Positions 1 through 12,942 of a stretch of DNA of 64,000 nt are shown here, in pieces. The stretch comes from Calycina herbarum (Eukaryota > Ascomycota > Leotiomycetes > Helotiales > Pezizellaceae): the NCBI GenBank assembly GCA_001414485.1, contig LLEY01000043.1, forward strand, positions 248,001 through 312,000. Direction: 5' to 3'. Positions within the stretch are counted from its first letter, which is position 1. The number at the start of each line of letters is the position of its first letter. The notes under the pieces were generated by a model. That model was not told the DNA's origin. It worked only from the letters and a program-made list of their open reading frames with translations, and did no database searches. A program made the translations under genes and the position numbers.

Positions 1-29
1 AGCCCATAGGACATCAAGGTCAGGCTGAC

Positions 30-2306
30 ATGGCAACACCTGGAACTGGCTTTGACATGCAGTTCACCCCCTTACTGCCATCGCAGTTGCTCCTCGGCTC
101 CCCGTTCCAACCAGGTACGCCCGGCGCTTTTGCCAGTCCCCAATTCCAGAATTACGCCACGTTCCAGCAGCAACAACAGCAAAACAACCAGAACCAGGGC
201 ATGAGCAGTCCAATTCAGCAAATCTCTCCCCAGGTTTACCAATCTCTAGTATCTCCCTCTACATATGGCGCACCTCAATTCTACAACCCAACGTCACCAA
301 CTTCGGGTTCGTTCTCTTCCATGAGCAACCAGATGCAACAGATGTCAATTCAGCCATCTTCTCCAGTTCACATGTCCCCTGGTCTTGTCTCGGGTACTAG
401 CAGAACCGTCTACCTCGGAAACATCCCTCCAGAGACATCTGCTGAAGAAATTTTGGGTCACGTTAGAAGTGGTCAAATTGAGTCTGTTCGTCTTTTGCCA
501 GATAAGAACTGTGCTTTCATTTCTTTCTTGGATGGAAGTTCTGCCACTCATTTCCATTCCGATGCTATTTTGAAGAAGCTTTCAATTAGGGGCCAGGATA
601 TCAAGGTTGGATGGGGAAAACCATCGCAGGTTCCAACATCAGTTGCCCTTGCTGTTCAACAGTCAGGTGCTTCGCGAAATGTGTACTTGGGTAACCTTGA
701 GGAGAATGTTTCAGAGGAGGAGCTTCGTGAGGATTTGACCAAGTTTGGTCCTATCGATACCGTCAAAATTGTCCGTGAAAAGGCAATTGGGTTCGTACAC
801 TTCCTCTCCATCGGTAACGCCATCAAGGCCGTCTCCCAACTTCCTCAAGAGGCAAAATACCAATCCCCCCGCCGAGTTTACTACGGAAAGGATCGATGCG
901 CATACGTCTCCAAGACCCAACAGCAGAACGCTGCTCAATACCTCGGTATTGCTCCCGGATATGCCCATGTCCTTAATGGAGCTGATCGCGACTTGATCTC
1001 AAATGCTTTGGCTCAACAATCCGTAGCAGCTGCCGCAGTTGCCACCACTGCTGGAGGAATCAACAACCTTGGCAACCGAACCGTTTACTTGGGAAACATT
1101 CATCCCGAAACTACCATTGAAGAAATTTGTAATGTTGTCAGAGGTGGACTTTTACACCACATTCGATATATACCCGACAAGCACATCTGCTTTGTCACAT
1201 TTATTGACCCGACTTCGGCGGCTTCTTTCTATGCTTTGAGCAATTTACAAGGTTTAATGATTCACAACCGAAGACTTAAGATTGGATGGGGTAAGCATTC
1301 CGGAGCACTTCCTGCAGCCATTGCCCTTGCTGTCAGCGGAGGAGCTTCCCGAAATGTTTATGTTGGAAACTTGGATGAATCTTTCAGCGAGGAGAGATTA
1401 AGACAGGACTTTTCCGAGTATGGTGAGATTGAGCTTGTCAACACCCTTCGAGAGAAGAGCTGTGCATTCGTCAACTTCACCAACATTGCCAACGCTATCA
1501 AGGCAATTGAGGCTATTCGTGGTAAAGAAGAGTACCGTCGATTCAAGGTCAACTTTGGCAAGGATCGTTGTGGAAACCCACCTCGCCAAGTTCAAGGAGG
1601 ACAGGCAACTGCCACATCTCCTCGCGGAGATGGCGTCAACTCTCCACCACCAAACAGTGGTGGACTTCAGCCAAGCCAAAACGGCTCATCTCCAACTGGA
1701 TCTGTAGCCCCAGGCTCAGCGAACGGACAACAGTCCTTCCAACCTGCTCCAACACCATCTACCATTCTTAACGCTGGTAGCAACAACCCTCTCACCATGT
1801 ACCTCAATCAGGTCTCGCAACAAGCCCAGCAACAGCAACAACAAAATCTCGATCCTTTCTCGGTTGCCCAACTTCAGCAACAGCAACAACAGGTTCTTGC
1901 AGCTCAACAGGCCGCACTCTACGGTACCAGCACATCTCCATCCAGCATCGATGCTCACGATCTCCCACAACAACAGGGTCAAATGGGTCACCAACAAAGT
2001 GCTAGCATCAGCGGGATGAATGGATTCCAAGCTCCCACCTCGAGCGGTGCACCTACCATGAATGGACTTCTTGCTCCGGCTCGTGGTCAACATAACAGAG
2101 CTGCCAGCTTACCTGTCTTCGCACAACCACAACAGAATGGTGCTTTCCAGGAGGGATCGAATGGAAGCGCTAATGCTGAGTCGAGACGTGGTCACCAATA
2201 CCAGTCTTCGTTCTCGGGTGGGATGGGTAATGGATTTGGGAATGGATATGGGGAGATGAGCAATGGGCTGAATGGATGGGCTGAGGAGGAGATTGTTGGA
2301 AATTGA
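30..2306 (+). CDS. nrd1: Four-RRM RNA-binding protein, Nrd1/Mrn1-like
   Basis: A single open frame of 758 residues. Four RNA-recognition motifs are visible, starting near residues 125 (RTVYLGNIPPET), 216 (RNVYLGNLEENVSEEELRED), 350 (RTVYLGNIHPETT) and 441 (RNVYVGNLDESFSEERLRQD), each opening with an RNP2-like V-Y-L/V-G-N. RRMs 1 and 3 end in K-V/I-G-W-G-K, RRMs 2 and 4 in G-K-D-R-C. The N-terminal 120 residues and the tail after about 530 are Gln/Ser/Pro-rich and probably disordered. Four RRMs in alternating pairs with low-complexity flanks is the architecture of fission yeast Nrd1 and budding yeast Mrn1, cytoplasmic RNA-binding regulators linked to mRNA fate, stress granules and differentiation. 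The ATG at 30 is the first in the window, but the frame is open upstream of it, so an earlier start or 5' exon outside the window is possible. No intron is needed. Confidence 0.9.
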   Translation: MATPGTGFDMQFTPLLPSQLLLGSPFQPGTPGAFASPQFQNYATFQQQQQQNNQNQGMSSPIQQISPQVYQSLVSPSTYGAPQFYNPTSPTSGSFSSMSNQMQQMSIQPSSPVHMSPGLVSGTSRTVYLGNIPPETSAEEILGHVRSGQIESVRLLPDKNCAFISFLDGSSATHFHSDAILKKLSIRGQDIKVGWGKPSQVPTSVALAVQQSGASRNVYLGNLEENVSEEELREDLTKFGPIDTVKIVREKAIGFVHFLSIGNAIKAVSQLPQEAKYQSPRRVYYGKDRCAYVSKTQQQNAAQYLGIAPGYAHVLNGADRDLISNALAQQSVAAAAVATTAGGINNLGNRTVYLGNIHPETTIEEICNVVRGGLLHHIRYIPDKHICFVTFIDPTSAASFYALSNLQGLMIHNRRLKIGWGKHSGALPAAIALAVSGGASRNVYVGNLDESFSEERLRQDFSEYGEIELVNTLREKSCAFVNFTNIANAIKAIEAIRGKEEYRRFKVNFGKDRCGNPPRQVQGGQATATSPRGDGVNSPPPNSGGLQPSQNGSSPTGSVAPGSANGQQSFQPAPTPSTILNAGSNNPLTMYLNQVSQQAQQQQQQNLDPFSVAQLQQQQQQVLAAQQAALYGTSTSPSSIDAHDLPQQQGQMGHQQSASISGMNGFQAPTSSGAPTMNGLLAPARGQHNRAASLPVFAQPQQNGAFQEGSNGSANAESRRGHQYQSSFSGGMGNGFGNGYGEMSNGLNGWAEEEIVGN

Positions 2307-5196
2307 GTTGTGGAATATTTTGAAGGAGTGATCTTTTTTTGAAAGTTTGTCTGTTATTTTTTTGGGAGGCGCTCTTGGATACTGATACTATTTTACTTTT
2401 ACCTACCTGCTTGCATGGATATTGTGTTATAATAACTTTTTTTGAAAACTCCTCGTCTTTACCTCTTTCCTCTTTTTTTAAAAAAATTCTCCACTTCTTG
2501 TGTTTGATTATTTTCTTCTTTATTTTTCTCTACTTTTAAGTCTGTATTCTGGTGCCTCCCTTTTCTTTGTTATTCCGTGGGTCCTTTGAGCTTTTAGCGT
2601 GGTTGGGCGAGATGTGGAAAAGTACTTGGGTGGAGGGAAAGAGAGAGTGGAGAGTAGATGATGGGATAGGGTGGATGTGTTAATGTGAAAATATTTGAGA
2701 GTGATTTGCTAGTCTATTTTCTGATGAGTGATGTGCGTGATTGTTCCTCCTGCCTTGGCAGAAGTTGTACGAGGAGATCTGGGACCATCAGGAATATTGT
2801 CCGGGAAGGTTGGAGCGCTCGTGTTAGGGTTAGCGGTTAGTGATTAGTGGTTAGATGTATACATTTCATAATCCTACTACGCCTAGAGGGTTAGGGTAAG
2901 AATTCTACGTCTCAAGGGCTGGGGGTTAGTTAGGGTTAGGAGTGGGCTACTAACATATAATCTATCTATCCTCTACTATATTTTCTAGAACTCTTATATC
3001 TTGACTAGAAATTTAGGGTTCGAGATAGTAGAGGGTTAGTAGAATAGGGTTAGGGTTACTTGATGCTTCTCGATATCTTGAAGAAGATATATCGTTTTTT
3101 CCTTCTTCTTCTTGGTTTTCCGGGGTAATTTATGCAGAGGTATACGCCAGATGGGTTCTTATGTATACCTGTTAGGATTTTGTTTTTTTATTACTTTCTT
3201 CTATTTATGTTGCGAGTTTTTTCAGTTGGGTTTTCATAGGTACTCGCACGCCTCTGGCTTGGCATGTATATAATGACGCTCGGCTTATTCCTATAACACA
3301 CTCCGAGACAATTATTTCGCAGTTGTATGCGCTTTCAATACTTTGGGAGGAAGCAACAGTTAGTACTGATGGGACGAAAAGCGTTGAGTGGGTGAAATAC
3401 GTTTGGTGAGTCCTTTTTCTCTTTACACTTCAATTCCTGGTTTTATCTGCTTTTCTTGTTGAAGTCCGGTCATGTGCTCTGCAGCATATATATATAGGCT
3501 GAGAGAGCGTTGAAATTCACTACTCTACTCTAGTAAAGCACGAACTTGAGACTTGATGTCTTTGAAGAGTGAAGTGTTCGGGTGTTGATCTGGATTACAC
3601 TACTACTTCACATTCAATAATCCCACGAGCTAACACTTCTTAGACAAAAAAAGACTCCTTCCTAGAATCTGAGAGTCTGTATCATTTTCATCAATGCTCC
3701 TTAGAAATATGTAGAACTGAAATTTTTAACGAAGCGAGAGAAAATTTCTGGGTATATGATACTATATTCAATTGTAATTTCTCGAATAGGTAATATCTAC
3801 AATGCGCTCGGTGACCTCGCAGCTTTCATCTCTTCTTCGATTCCTCCGCTCGCACTAAGTATAAAGCTTGCTACAGAGAGGTAAGAATTAGCTTACTTTA
3901 CCACTAATGCTATGACAGATGTATTTATTATCGATGTCGAGGTTATTGTCGTTTGAAAACTTGCTTTCGAGTATTCTCCTCTGTTCAGATTCTTTTGAAA
4001 ATTTATCGTTTGAACCCGGTGTAGAAACGTGGTAAAATTGATTATTCTCGGAGATGATTTTTGGGTTGTAGAGGGTGGTACCTATTGTGGGGTGGGTGGG
4101 TATTTATCTTAAGTTAGGTCTGCCAATTGCTCTTTGCAGGATCCATTGTGTTAGTAGTTGGGGTATGGTCTTGTGTTCTGTTGCTATATATTAGAATACG
4201 TATTAATTTTCAGTTTAGACTAGTATAAGAAATAAGTAGAGTAGTAATAAGTAGTAGAGTATTTTATTCTTATACTAGTTTAGACTTAGAACTTGAAACT
4301 TTTTAGCTATATATATATAATAGAGTATAACTTAACAAAGTATCTAATCTAATACGAGATAAGACTTCGCTCTTTTTGTTAATAATATAGTATTGAGACG
4401 TAAATTCAAGCGAGAATAGACTTTGATATTTGTCACTCGATTCTCTTTTTCTTTTTAGCTAGATAAAATTTTATTATTAAACTCTCCTGGGTTCGTCAAG
4501 ACATATGCCGGAAGATGAAATTTCTCAAGCCTAGATAAGGAGTAGAATTAATACACGATCCTTCTACAAGGAATGTGAAATATGTCGAGGGGGAATTGTT
4601 ATAAGTTGCAGTTATTAGTTTTGTTAGAGTTGGTAGATTGAAGTTTGAAAAGGATTGAAACCGACCATGGACCCTGGTTGGTTCAAAATGTAAGACCTGG
4701 ATAAAAAATAAGGATAGTCTAGATATTAGAATAAGGAATAACAAGGGACTTGTCGAGAAAATAGTACTGCAATTGTAAACGGAATAAGAATAGTATTGTC
4801 GCGCCTTCCTACCTCTCTCGTGATATAGGTGATATTAATTGTTTTAATTTGTTCGCTCTTAGTACTCCCTATATCCCCGATACACCTTGAAACCGAAAAA
4901 GGCAATAAAAAACTTTCATACCAAAAAGCACAAATTCAGAGCACGGAACTTTGAATGCTACGCAGCTTACTCCTTATGCTTACTAGCTTCCTTTAAAAAA
5001 AACTCGCGTTAATAAAAAAGCTCTGCCAAGGCATACGAAGTAAAGGCAAATGTGACCTGTAAACTTCGGAGATTGGGGAAATGGCATTTCAGAACCAAAA
5101 TGCGCAATAAGATGAAAACAAAGGAAAATCTTGGGAAGCTCTCGTATTTCGATAGGCCAAAATTGAAGAATCTGGGTAAACACCGTCGATGTGGAT
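2307..5196. other. Non-coding interval, AT-rich, with telomere-like repeats
   Basis: No gene is supported here. The first 250 bases are probably the 3' UTR of the RNA-binding gene (T-rich tracts). Telomere-like GGGTTA repeats occupy 2823-3059. From about 3,600 to 4,800 the sequence is AT-rich with many TA dinucleotides and only short chance frames. A small hairpin-forming inverted repeat around CTAGTATAAGAA(A)TAA lies at 4219-4279. The interval ends at the terminal repeat of the pogo-like element. Confidence 0.6.
2823..3059 (+). repeat. Interstitial telomere-like repeats (TTAGGG variants)
   Basis: Imperfect, dispersed copies of GTTAGG/TTAGGG occur on the + strand: around 2823-2856, 2886-2897, 2931-2940, 3012-3018 and 3031-3059, the last containing ATAGGGTTAGGGTTA. 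TTAGGG is the telomere unit of most filamentous ascomycetes. The copies are interrupted by GGTTAGTG-like variants, so this is a degenerate interstitial tract and not a telomere end. Confidence 0.6.
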
Positions 5197-5237
5197 AACC
5201 GATCTCCCTGGACTGTGCACGCTCCTGGACTGTGCAC
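5197..5237 (+). repeat. Left terminal inverted repeat of element A
   Basis: 41 bases, exactly complementary to 20363-20403. It contains the subterminal motif CTGGACTGTGCAC twice (5208-5220 and 5225-5237), probably paired transposase-binding sites. Confidence 0.9.
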
Positions 5238-5282
5238 CACTGAAAATAGCTTCACTTTTCCCCCACTTACACACTTTAATTA

Positions 5283-6306
5283 TGGCTAGAGCAGACAATA
5301 CGCATCGGATCAACCAGGCGGTGGCAGCAATCGAAAGAGGGGAATTTAGCAATTATGCTGAAGCTGCGAAGAAGTATGGATGTGACCGTTCTACTGTCTC
5401 ACGGAGAGTTAGGGGCTTAACTAAGACACGTCGAGAGGCTACCGCTTTTTACCTTTAAGCATTGACTAAGGAGCAAGAGGAGGTCCTGATTCGGTAGATA
5501 AGTAGGCTTATAGATCGTGGAATGCCTTCTACTTCGTCGATTATCCGAAACCTTGCCGAAGAGATACGTAGGAAGAAGGTTAGTAAGAACTAGACAGGGG
5601 ATTTTGTTAAGCGGTATAAGGACAAGTTATACAGTGGTTATCTTAGGAATATTAAGAATTTAAGAGTTACAGCCGAGTATATACCAATGTTTATACTCTT
5701 CTTTACTTTGGTATTTACTTTCTTTTCTCTACTTATTACCTCTTTTCTTATAGAAGCTAATATTACGCTCTACTTATAGTTAACCTCTGTTGTCGAGAAA
5801 TTCTATATTACCGCCGATAACCTCTATAACTTTAACAAAAAGGGCTTCCTTATTAGATTCGGTTAGTTTATAAAGCGTATAATAACTATAAATATATATA
5901 CCTTAGGTCGAGTTACTAAGAATAAGTAGGACAGGTCTTAAGAGTTTATTTTACTTCTTATATATATCTTAGCTATTAGATAAGCGATTCTACTACTTCT
6001 TATATATAAAAGGAGCTCGGAGGATCTTTAGAATTCCTAGCTTAAAGATATTAAAGAGGATTCTAGTATATACTTTAGCTCTTCTAAGAACGACTAGTCC
6101 TCGAATAAGTTTAGTCTAAAGTAGCTTAAAAAGGTCTTTAAAAGGAATATAAAACCTAAGTTACTAAGGACCTACCGACTCCTCTTTATAGACAGCTACT
6201 CCTTATATATTAATATGAAGTTTATTAACTTCGTAGATCGTTACTATATAATTATTATAATCTTACCACCTTATATAATACATCGATTACAGCCTCTCGA
6301 TATTAG
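5283..6306 (+). pseudogene. Pogo-like transposase, 5' fragment (element A)
   Basis: Starts at the ATG at 5283. The first 58 codons are open and encode a psq-like helix-turn-helix (RINQAVAAIERGEFSNYAEA, then KKYGCDRSTVSRRVRG). The first TAA at 5456 sits where Gln is expected. Read through the TAA/TAG codons, the frame continues with the pogo features: a TADNLYNFNKKGFLIRFG block near 5810 (first catalytic Asp, next Asp changed to Asn), LFIDSYSLYINMKF near 6185, and LPPYIIHRLQPLDI just before the insertion point (last catalytic Asp). The frame is cut at 6306 by the first LTR retrotransposon and resumes at 13411. The stops are typical CAG/CAA-to-TAG/TAA and TGG-to-TAG changes, so this is a RIP-inactivated pseudogene. 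Confidence 0.85.
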
Positions 6307-6769
6307 TGTTACGAATCACGGAAAGTAGTAAGTAGTCTAGACAGCGCTCTAATAGAACAAGGTACGACATCTAGGAAAGGAAGATAACACAGGAGGAAAT
6401 CAGTAATGCGAAAGGCATTTGAGGGTTTTAGGATCTCACTGTTGTAAGACTGTTGGAAGTCACGTGTAGCCACGTGACGTGATCGCCTTGATCGCCCTGA
6501 TCGCCCTGATCGCGAGCGATATAGGCGATATAAGCGATATAGGTAATATACTTAGAGAACGAAGGTTCTATATAAGACTAGCACGTCTACTATTAGATAA
6601 GAGCTTCGTACTCAACTTTAGCTATTAATCTTATTATCTTATTTAATATCTTTGATATAAGTAACGAGTTCACTTCTAAGTAAACAACCCGGCGTATCTA
6701 TACTTCTTACCTATATACTAACCTTCGAGACTTAGTTATCTTTGTTTAGTTCGTTTAAGTTTCGTTATA
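6307..6769 (+). repeat. 5' LTR of retrotransposon 1
   Basis: 463 bp, same length as the 3' LTR. This copy keeps more G/C (for example TTACGAATCACGGAAAG against TTATAAATTATAGAAAG in the 3' copy). The differences I compared are C/T or G/A transitions, with the 3' copy the more mutated. Confidence 0.92.
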
Positions 6770-6859
6770 CTTTAAGCACCTGCTTAGAAGTTCAGTTACT
6801 ATAGCCCTAGCAACCTCTGTAGCAGCTAGCTTAAATACTAGTCGAGTTAACGTTGTAGG

Positions 6860-7800
6860 AACATCTAGAAGCACTACTAGAAGAATACCTACTAGTATAT
6901 AATTAACTAGGAACGACGACAATGTTAGTATACCGGACGTCTCTAAGTCTTATAAGGTCGAAGTACTTAAGTCTATTAAAGTTAAGATACTAAACACGTA
7001 TTATAAGAAGCGAAAGAAACTTAACTTATTCCTTCTTTAAATAGACATCTACTTTAACTTTAATTCTAATAAGTTCAAAGCAATTATAATTTATAAACTA
7101 TCTTCGCTATCTTCTACCTTAGAGAATCGGTATTAAAATAGGCTTAGCTATACTTAGAGGACTTCTTTAAGAATAAGAATAAAGACAGAAAGATAGAATT
7201 AACTAAGATTATATTTAAATCTTAGAAAGGATTTAAAGTAACTATTAGAAAAGTCTTTAAAGACTTCGATATAATCTAAACAGCTATATATAAGCTTTTA
7301 GAGTTATACTAGACTAGATTAGTAATAGATTATACTAATAAATTTTAATAATATAGAATAAAGTCGAGATAGAATACTATCGCTTTTATAGAACTCTTTT
7401 ATAGAGGATTAAAAGTATATATCTATAAGAAAATAGCTAAATAGAATATATAGTTCTTAACTATTATAGGTATAATTAAGGAAGTTATTTAGTTAGATAA
7501 CCGTCTATATAAATTTAAGAAGAGTAACTCTAAATATAGAGAAAAGAGCAAAGAGTTAGGAAAGTAGAAGTACTCTTACGTTAACTATAGTAAGAAAGTA
7601 AGTACTATATAGAAGAAAATCTTTCTAAAGAAAGAAGAACTTTTCTAGAAGAAGTAAAATTATTAATATAAGTAGAACTTATGTTATAACTATAGTCTCT
7701 CTAGCTATAAAGTAAATAAGTATAGTAAGAAGAAAGACTCTAATAGAAAGAGACGAATTAATACTATAGTTTATAAGAAAGTAGTATTACTTAATAAAAT
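6860..7800 (+). pseudogene. gag remnant of retrotransposon 1
   Basis: Reading through TAG/TAA codons gives a Lys/Glu-rich Gag-like protein followed near 7680 by CYNYSLSSYKVNKYSKKK, a decayed C-X2-C zinc knuckle in which Cys and His codons have become Tyr by C-to-T or G-to-A change. No intact frame of useful length remains. Confidence 0.65.
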
Positions 7801-8899
7801 TAAACTTATAAATAAGAAACTTAAAGCTAGAGAATATAGTATATAAATCGAAATAGATACTATAGATATAATAGTAGGCGCTATATACTTATAGCTAAAT
7901 AAAGGAATTAAGTTATAAGTTAGTAAAGTATAGAATACTAATAATAATAGAGATCTACTTCTTAAAGAAAATTATAATATATAATCAGAAATAGATTATA
8001 AATTACCTCTTTAAGTAAAGTATAAATCACTACTATTAACAAGTTTATTAGAGTTATTAGAGTTAGAATCTAACTTATTAGAAGTAGATCCTAGAATATA
8101 TAAACTTAAAAAAGAGCAAATATAAGTATTTATTAGAACCTTTAAAAGAGGAAACAGATAAGTATATATAGAAGAATAGAAACCTGATTTTTAGAGCCTA
8201 TATTCTACTTAAGGAATTAATCCTACTATCTTAACTACTTATAAGATAGTAATAAATAATTAGAATTAAGTAACTATAGTTAGCTCTATTAATAGAAGAG
8301 AAACTATTAAGTTTAAGAAGCTAGAACTAGAATAGATAATATTAAATAACTACCTAGAGAAAGAAGATCTATAGATAGTTACTAATTTAAAGAATAATAC
8401 CGCTAAATAGCAGTAGTATTACCTAAAAGGATTTAATAAATATAATAGATATTTAAAGTTAGATATTACTACCTACCTATCTAGTAAAGATTATAAGTTA
8501 GTAATTAATAAAAAATATTAAGTATTAAGAGTTAAAAAAGAAGTTACTATAGTATTTAAAGGATTAGGAGATTAGTAGATGTTTAGAGTTACTAAGGTAG
8601 ACCTCTAGACTAATCTAATCTAGGAATTCTACTAACCTATAAAAGGTAAGTAATAGACTACTAAAACACTATATAGAGCAACTATTAAATAGGTTTAGTA
8701 TAAACTACGAGCGTTATTAGACTAGTCTATAGAAAAACGTTTTATAGAAACACTTCTAGGACCTAAGAGAACTATAAAAGATAGTCTAGTATATAAAGTA
8801 GCTTTTTCTAATAATAAAAAAGTAATATTCTTTCTAAGCTCTTAGAAAGGAAATAATAGTAAGAGAAGATTTAAGGTTTATTATATTAAACTAGAAAAT

Positions 8900-11800
8900 A
8901 ATACTATTATAAGAGAGTTAAACACTATATTAAGAGAAAATCAACTTATAGTAATAGTAAAAATAAGAGGAAAGGAACTCCGAGTCTTAATTAATTCTAG
9001 AGTAATAAGTAATTTCCTTTCTCTAGTAGCTTAGAAAAAGCTAGACGTCTTAATTAAAAGTATAAGACCTTACTACTTAGAAGTAGTTAATAGAATAGAC
9101 GTTATATACTAGGATAGAATTATCGATTAGTAAACTATTCTAATAAAGATTACTATTAAAAGATACTACTTAGATATATAATTTAATATTATTAAAATAG
9201 AGAATAAGAAAGTAATACTTAGTATACTATAGATTTAAAAACATAATCTAGATATTAACTAGAAGGCTTAGAAAATAACCTTTAGTTAATATAATTATAT
9301 AGGTTTATAATTATAACTTTAAGGCTAGAACGAGGTTAGCGTCACCTCTTCTAAAGCGTTAGAACATCTTACCTAAGGTCCTCTATAGGTTAGTAAGACA
9401 GCTAATAACGAAATACCTATATAGTATAAAGAATTTAAAGCTTTGTTTAAAAACTTAGAAGACTTGTAAGCCTTACTAGAACATTGTTTATAGGATTATA
9501 AAATTAAATTAAAAGAGAGTTATTACCTCTCGAAGTAGAAGCTTTAGTTATATAACTAGAAAAGTCTCTAAAGAATAGAAAGTTATATAAAGAAAGTTAT
9601 TAAAAAGAGATATATTAGGAGATCTAAGTTACTAATTACCTTAAATATACTTATTATTAAGAAGAAAGATAATCTAAAAGAGAGAGTATATATTAATTAT
9701 TAAGAAGTAAATTATACTATAGTTAAGAACGCTTATCTACTACTACCTAGCTAATACTTATAGACTAAGTTAAGCAAAGTAGTACGATTTATAAAATTAG
9801 ATTAATAAAACGCTTATAGACTTATATAAATAAAAGTTAGAGATAAATAGAAGATAGTATTTACCTTACTATTAGGCTTTTATAAATATATAGTTATACT
9901 ATTTAGACTATATAATATACTAGCTATATATTAAAAGTAAAATAATAATATTTTAAGAGATCTTCTAAGAATAATAGTAATCTATTATCTAGATAATATC
10001 CTAATCTTTTTAGAAAAAGAAGAAGAATATAAGAGATATATTAAAGAGGTTTTATAATAACTTATAAAAGTAAACTCTTAATTAAAACTCTTAAAATACA
10101 AGTTTAGAGTAACTTAGACACTCTTTCTTAGATAGGTATTTAGCCTAGGAAAAATAGAAATAGATTTAACAAAGATCTAAGACATCTTAAACTAGAAGTT
10201 ACTAGAAAATATAAAAGATATACAGTTCTTTCTTAGATTTATAAACTTCTACTATCTATTTATTTAAGACTATATAAAGATTACTAAACTAATATTAGTA
10301 CTAGTAAAAAAGGCTATTAAATTTATATAGAATAAATAAGCTAAAGACGCTTTCTAGAAGATTAAAGTAAGGTTTATAGAAAAACCTATTCTATATAACT
10401 TTAATATAAATAAACTAAGTATAATTAAAATAGATACTTTAGATATAGTAGTAGATATAATTTACTTATAACTAAATAATAAAGGAAGACTTATATCTAT
10501 TATATACTATTCTAAAACATTTAATCTAGTATAATAAAACTATAGTATCTTTAACAAAGAATTACTTACTATAGTATTAGCTCTAGAATACTAGAGAATT
10601 TATTTATAGCTAGTAAAATACTAAGTTACGATTCTCTCTAACTACGAGAACCTTAGAACGTTTATAATAACTAGAGAGCTTATAACTAGATAGTTAGCTA
10701 GATAGGCAGAGATATTAGAAGAGTTTAATATTATTATTTGCTATATAAAAGAAACGTTAAATACTTAAGCTAATACTCTTAGCTAGAAACCTAGATATAA
10801 GAGAAATAAAGAGTATAAGAAGATTATAATCTTAAAAACTCTTAAAAATAGAGACTTAGTACCTATAGTATATAAAATAGTAGTAATAAATAATATATAG
10901 ATAGATAAAATTTAGAATATATATAAGAGTTATAATTAGTATATAAAAGGAAAACTATAGGTTCCTAGCTTATATATAAAAGAATTTATATAAGAATACT
11001 ATACTACGTCTACTTATAGTTACTAAGGAATTCAAAGAACTCTCTAATAGATAAGATAATACTACTATATTAATCGATTATCTATAATAGTTAAGGAAGT
11101 AATAGTAGAATATAATACCTATACTAGGAATAAGGCCTCCTACTATATATCTTATAGATAGATAAATACTACTTTAATACTATAAATACCTTAGAGATTA
11201 ATATCTATAGATTTTATTATTAAATTACTAAAATCTAAAGATCTAATAACAGGAGTAGAGTATAACTCGATCCTAGTTATTATAGAATAACTTATAAAGT
11301 ATATAATTCTAATAGTATATATAGAATCAAGTATAGCTAAGGAATTAGTATTTATATTCCTTAGAGAAGTAATCTTAAGATATAGATTACTAGAAGAAAT
11401 ACTCTTAGATAAAGATAAACTCTTTATCTTAAAATTTTAGATTACTCTTATAAAATAATTAGATATAAAAAGAAAGCTTTCTATAGCTTTTTACTCTTAG
11501 ATAAATAGAAGAAATAAATAAATAAATTAAGTAGTTAAAATATATCTTTGTTATTATATAAACTACTAGTAGAATAACTAAGTAGAGCTACTACTCTTAG
11601 TATAGTTTACCTATAATAGTTTAGTAATAGAAATAACACTTATTATACTATTCTATACTAACTTTAGATATAAATTAATAGTATATTAAGAACTACTATC
11701 TATAACTATTAATAACTAACTTACTTATATTTAAGTCTTAAAAATTAAAAGTCTATATAAGAAACTTATAAAGGATCTATAGTTTATAGCTGAATAGAAC

Positions 11801-12210
11801 GTATACTACTATAATAAACGACGTAGTTAGAAGCTAATACTAAAAGAGAGAGATAAGGTCTACTTAATATAAAAAAATATTAATATAAAAAGACTAAGTA
11901 ATAAACTAGACTATAAAAAACTTAGACTATTTAAAATTAAACAAGTTAAAGGACTTTTAAATTATAAACTAGTATTACTAAAGATAATAAATATCTATCT
12001 AGTATTCTATATATCCTTACTCGAACTAGCACTACTAGGGGTACTACTAGCTCTAATTATAGAAATTTAACTAGTAAACCTAAATACTAAATATAAAGTT
12101 AAAAAGATTCTTAACTATAAACTTATTAGAAGATAAGTTAAATATCTAATTAAATAGTTAGATTACTTATATTTAGAAAACACTTAGAAACTAAAAAAGT
12201 AATCTTAACT
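8900..12210 (+). pseudogene. pol remnant of retrotransposon 1 (protease, RT, RNase H, integrase, chromodomain)
   Basis: Landmarks read through stops: a protease motif LINSRVISNFLS near 8990 (a D-S-G core mutated to N-S-R); RT with KLDQQNAYRLIQI near 9790 and YYLDNILIF near 9984 (the YxDD box, second Asp mutated to Asn); RNase H around 10430-10700 with YSKTFNLVQQNYSIFNKELL; integrase zinc-finger and core regions at about 10990-11700; and a chromodomain-like stretch YKVKKILNYKLIRRQVKYLI near 12095. The order is that of Ty3/gypsy chromoviruses. Every domain contains stops at expected Gln or Trp positions, so nothing functional is encoded. Confidence 0.85.
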
Positions 12211-12942
12211 ATTACTTAGTATAACTTTAAGAGTTCTACTAGTAAAACCTAGGTTTACCTACATCTCGTAGTTAGGAGGAAAAGCTTTAAAGAAAGCTAG
12301 GTTAAAACTTAGCTTAGATTAGGAACTGATAGAGATAGATAGAGCTACTAGAAGTGCGATCTCTGTCTCTCGCTGTTTTTCTACTATCTTCTACTGCTCT
12401 TTCTCTTCTTTTTCTCTCTTCTTAGCTTTATTAAGCTCTTATAAGTTTATAAGACTACGGCGGAGTATCTCTTACTTCTACTTAATAAGAAAGTATTACT
12501 ACTTCTATAATTAGAGGATTTTCTACATAGTCTTAAAACTCTTTTATATAGCTTCTTCTTAAATCTTAAAAGCTATCTCCTTCTTTTACTACAGCCGCCG
12601 CTGCTAAGTATTAATAGATTCCTATTCGAAAAATAAGAGTATTCGGTTTTGTTTTTCAACGTTATAAGGCTTGTCTTTTCTAGTATACTTAGAATACTTA
12701 GAACTGCTAGCGATACCGACATAGCGACGACTAGTTGTTACTTAGGTATATCGAGTATAAGAAATTGTTTCGTATTCTAATAGTTTAATTTAAAGAGCGT
12801 TTTAGATTCTATATTATTTAAGTCTATCTTTTCAAATAGATGTTAACGATATAATAGAAGAGAGAGAAGCTTACTAACTTCTCTATAATATTTCTTAGCT
12901 TATATTTAAGTATAGAGACACGCTAGGCTAAGAAAGGGATAG

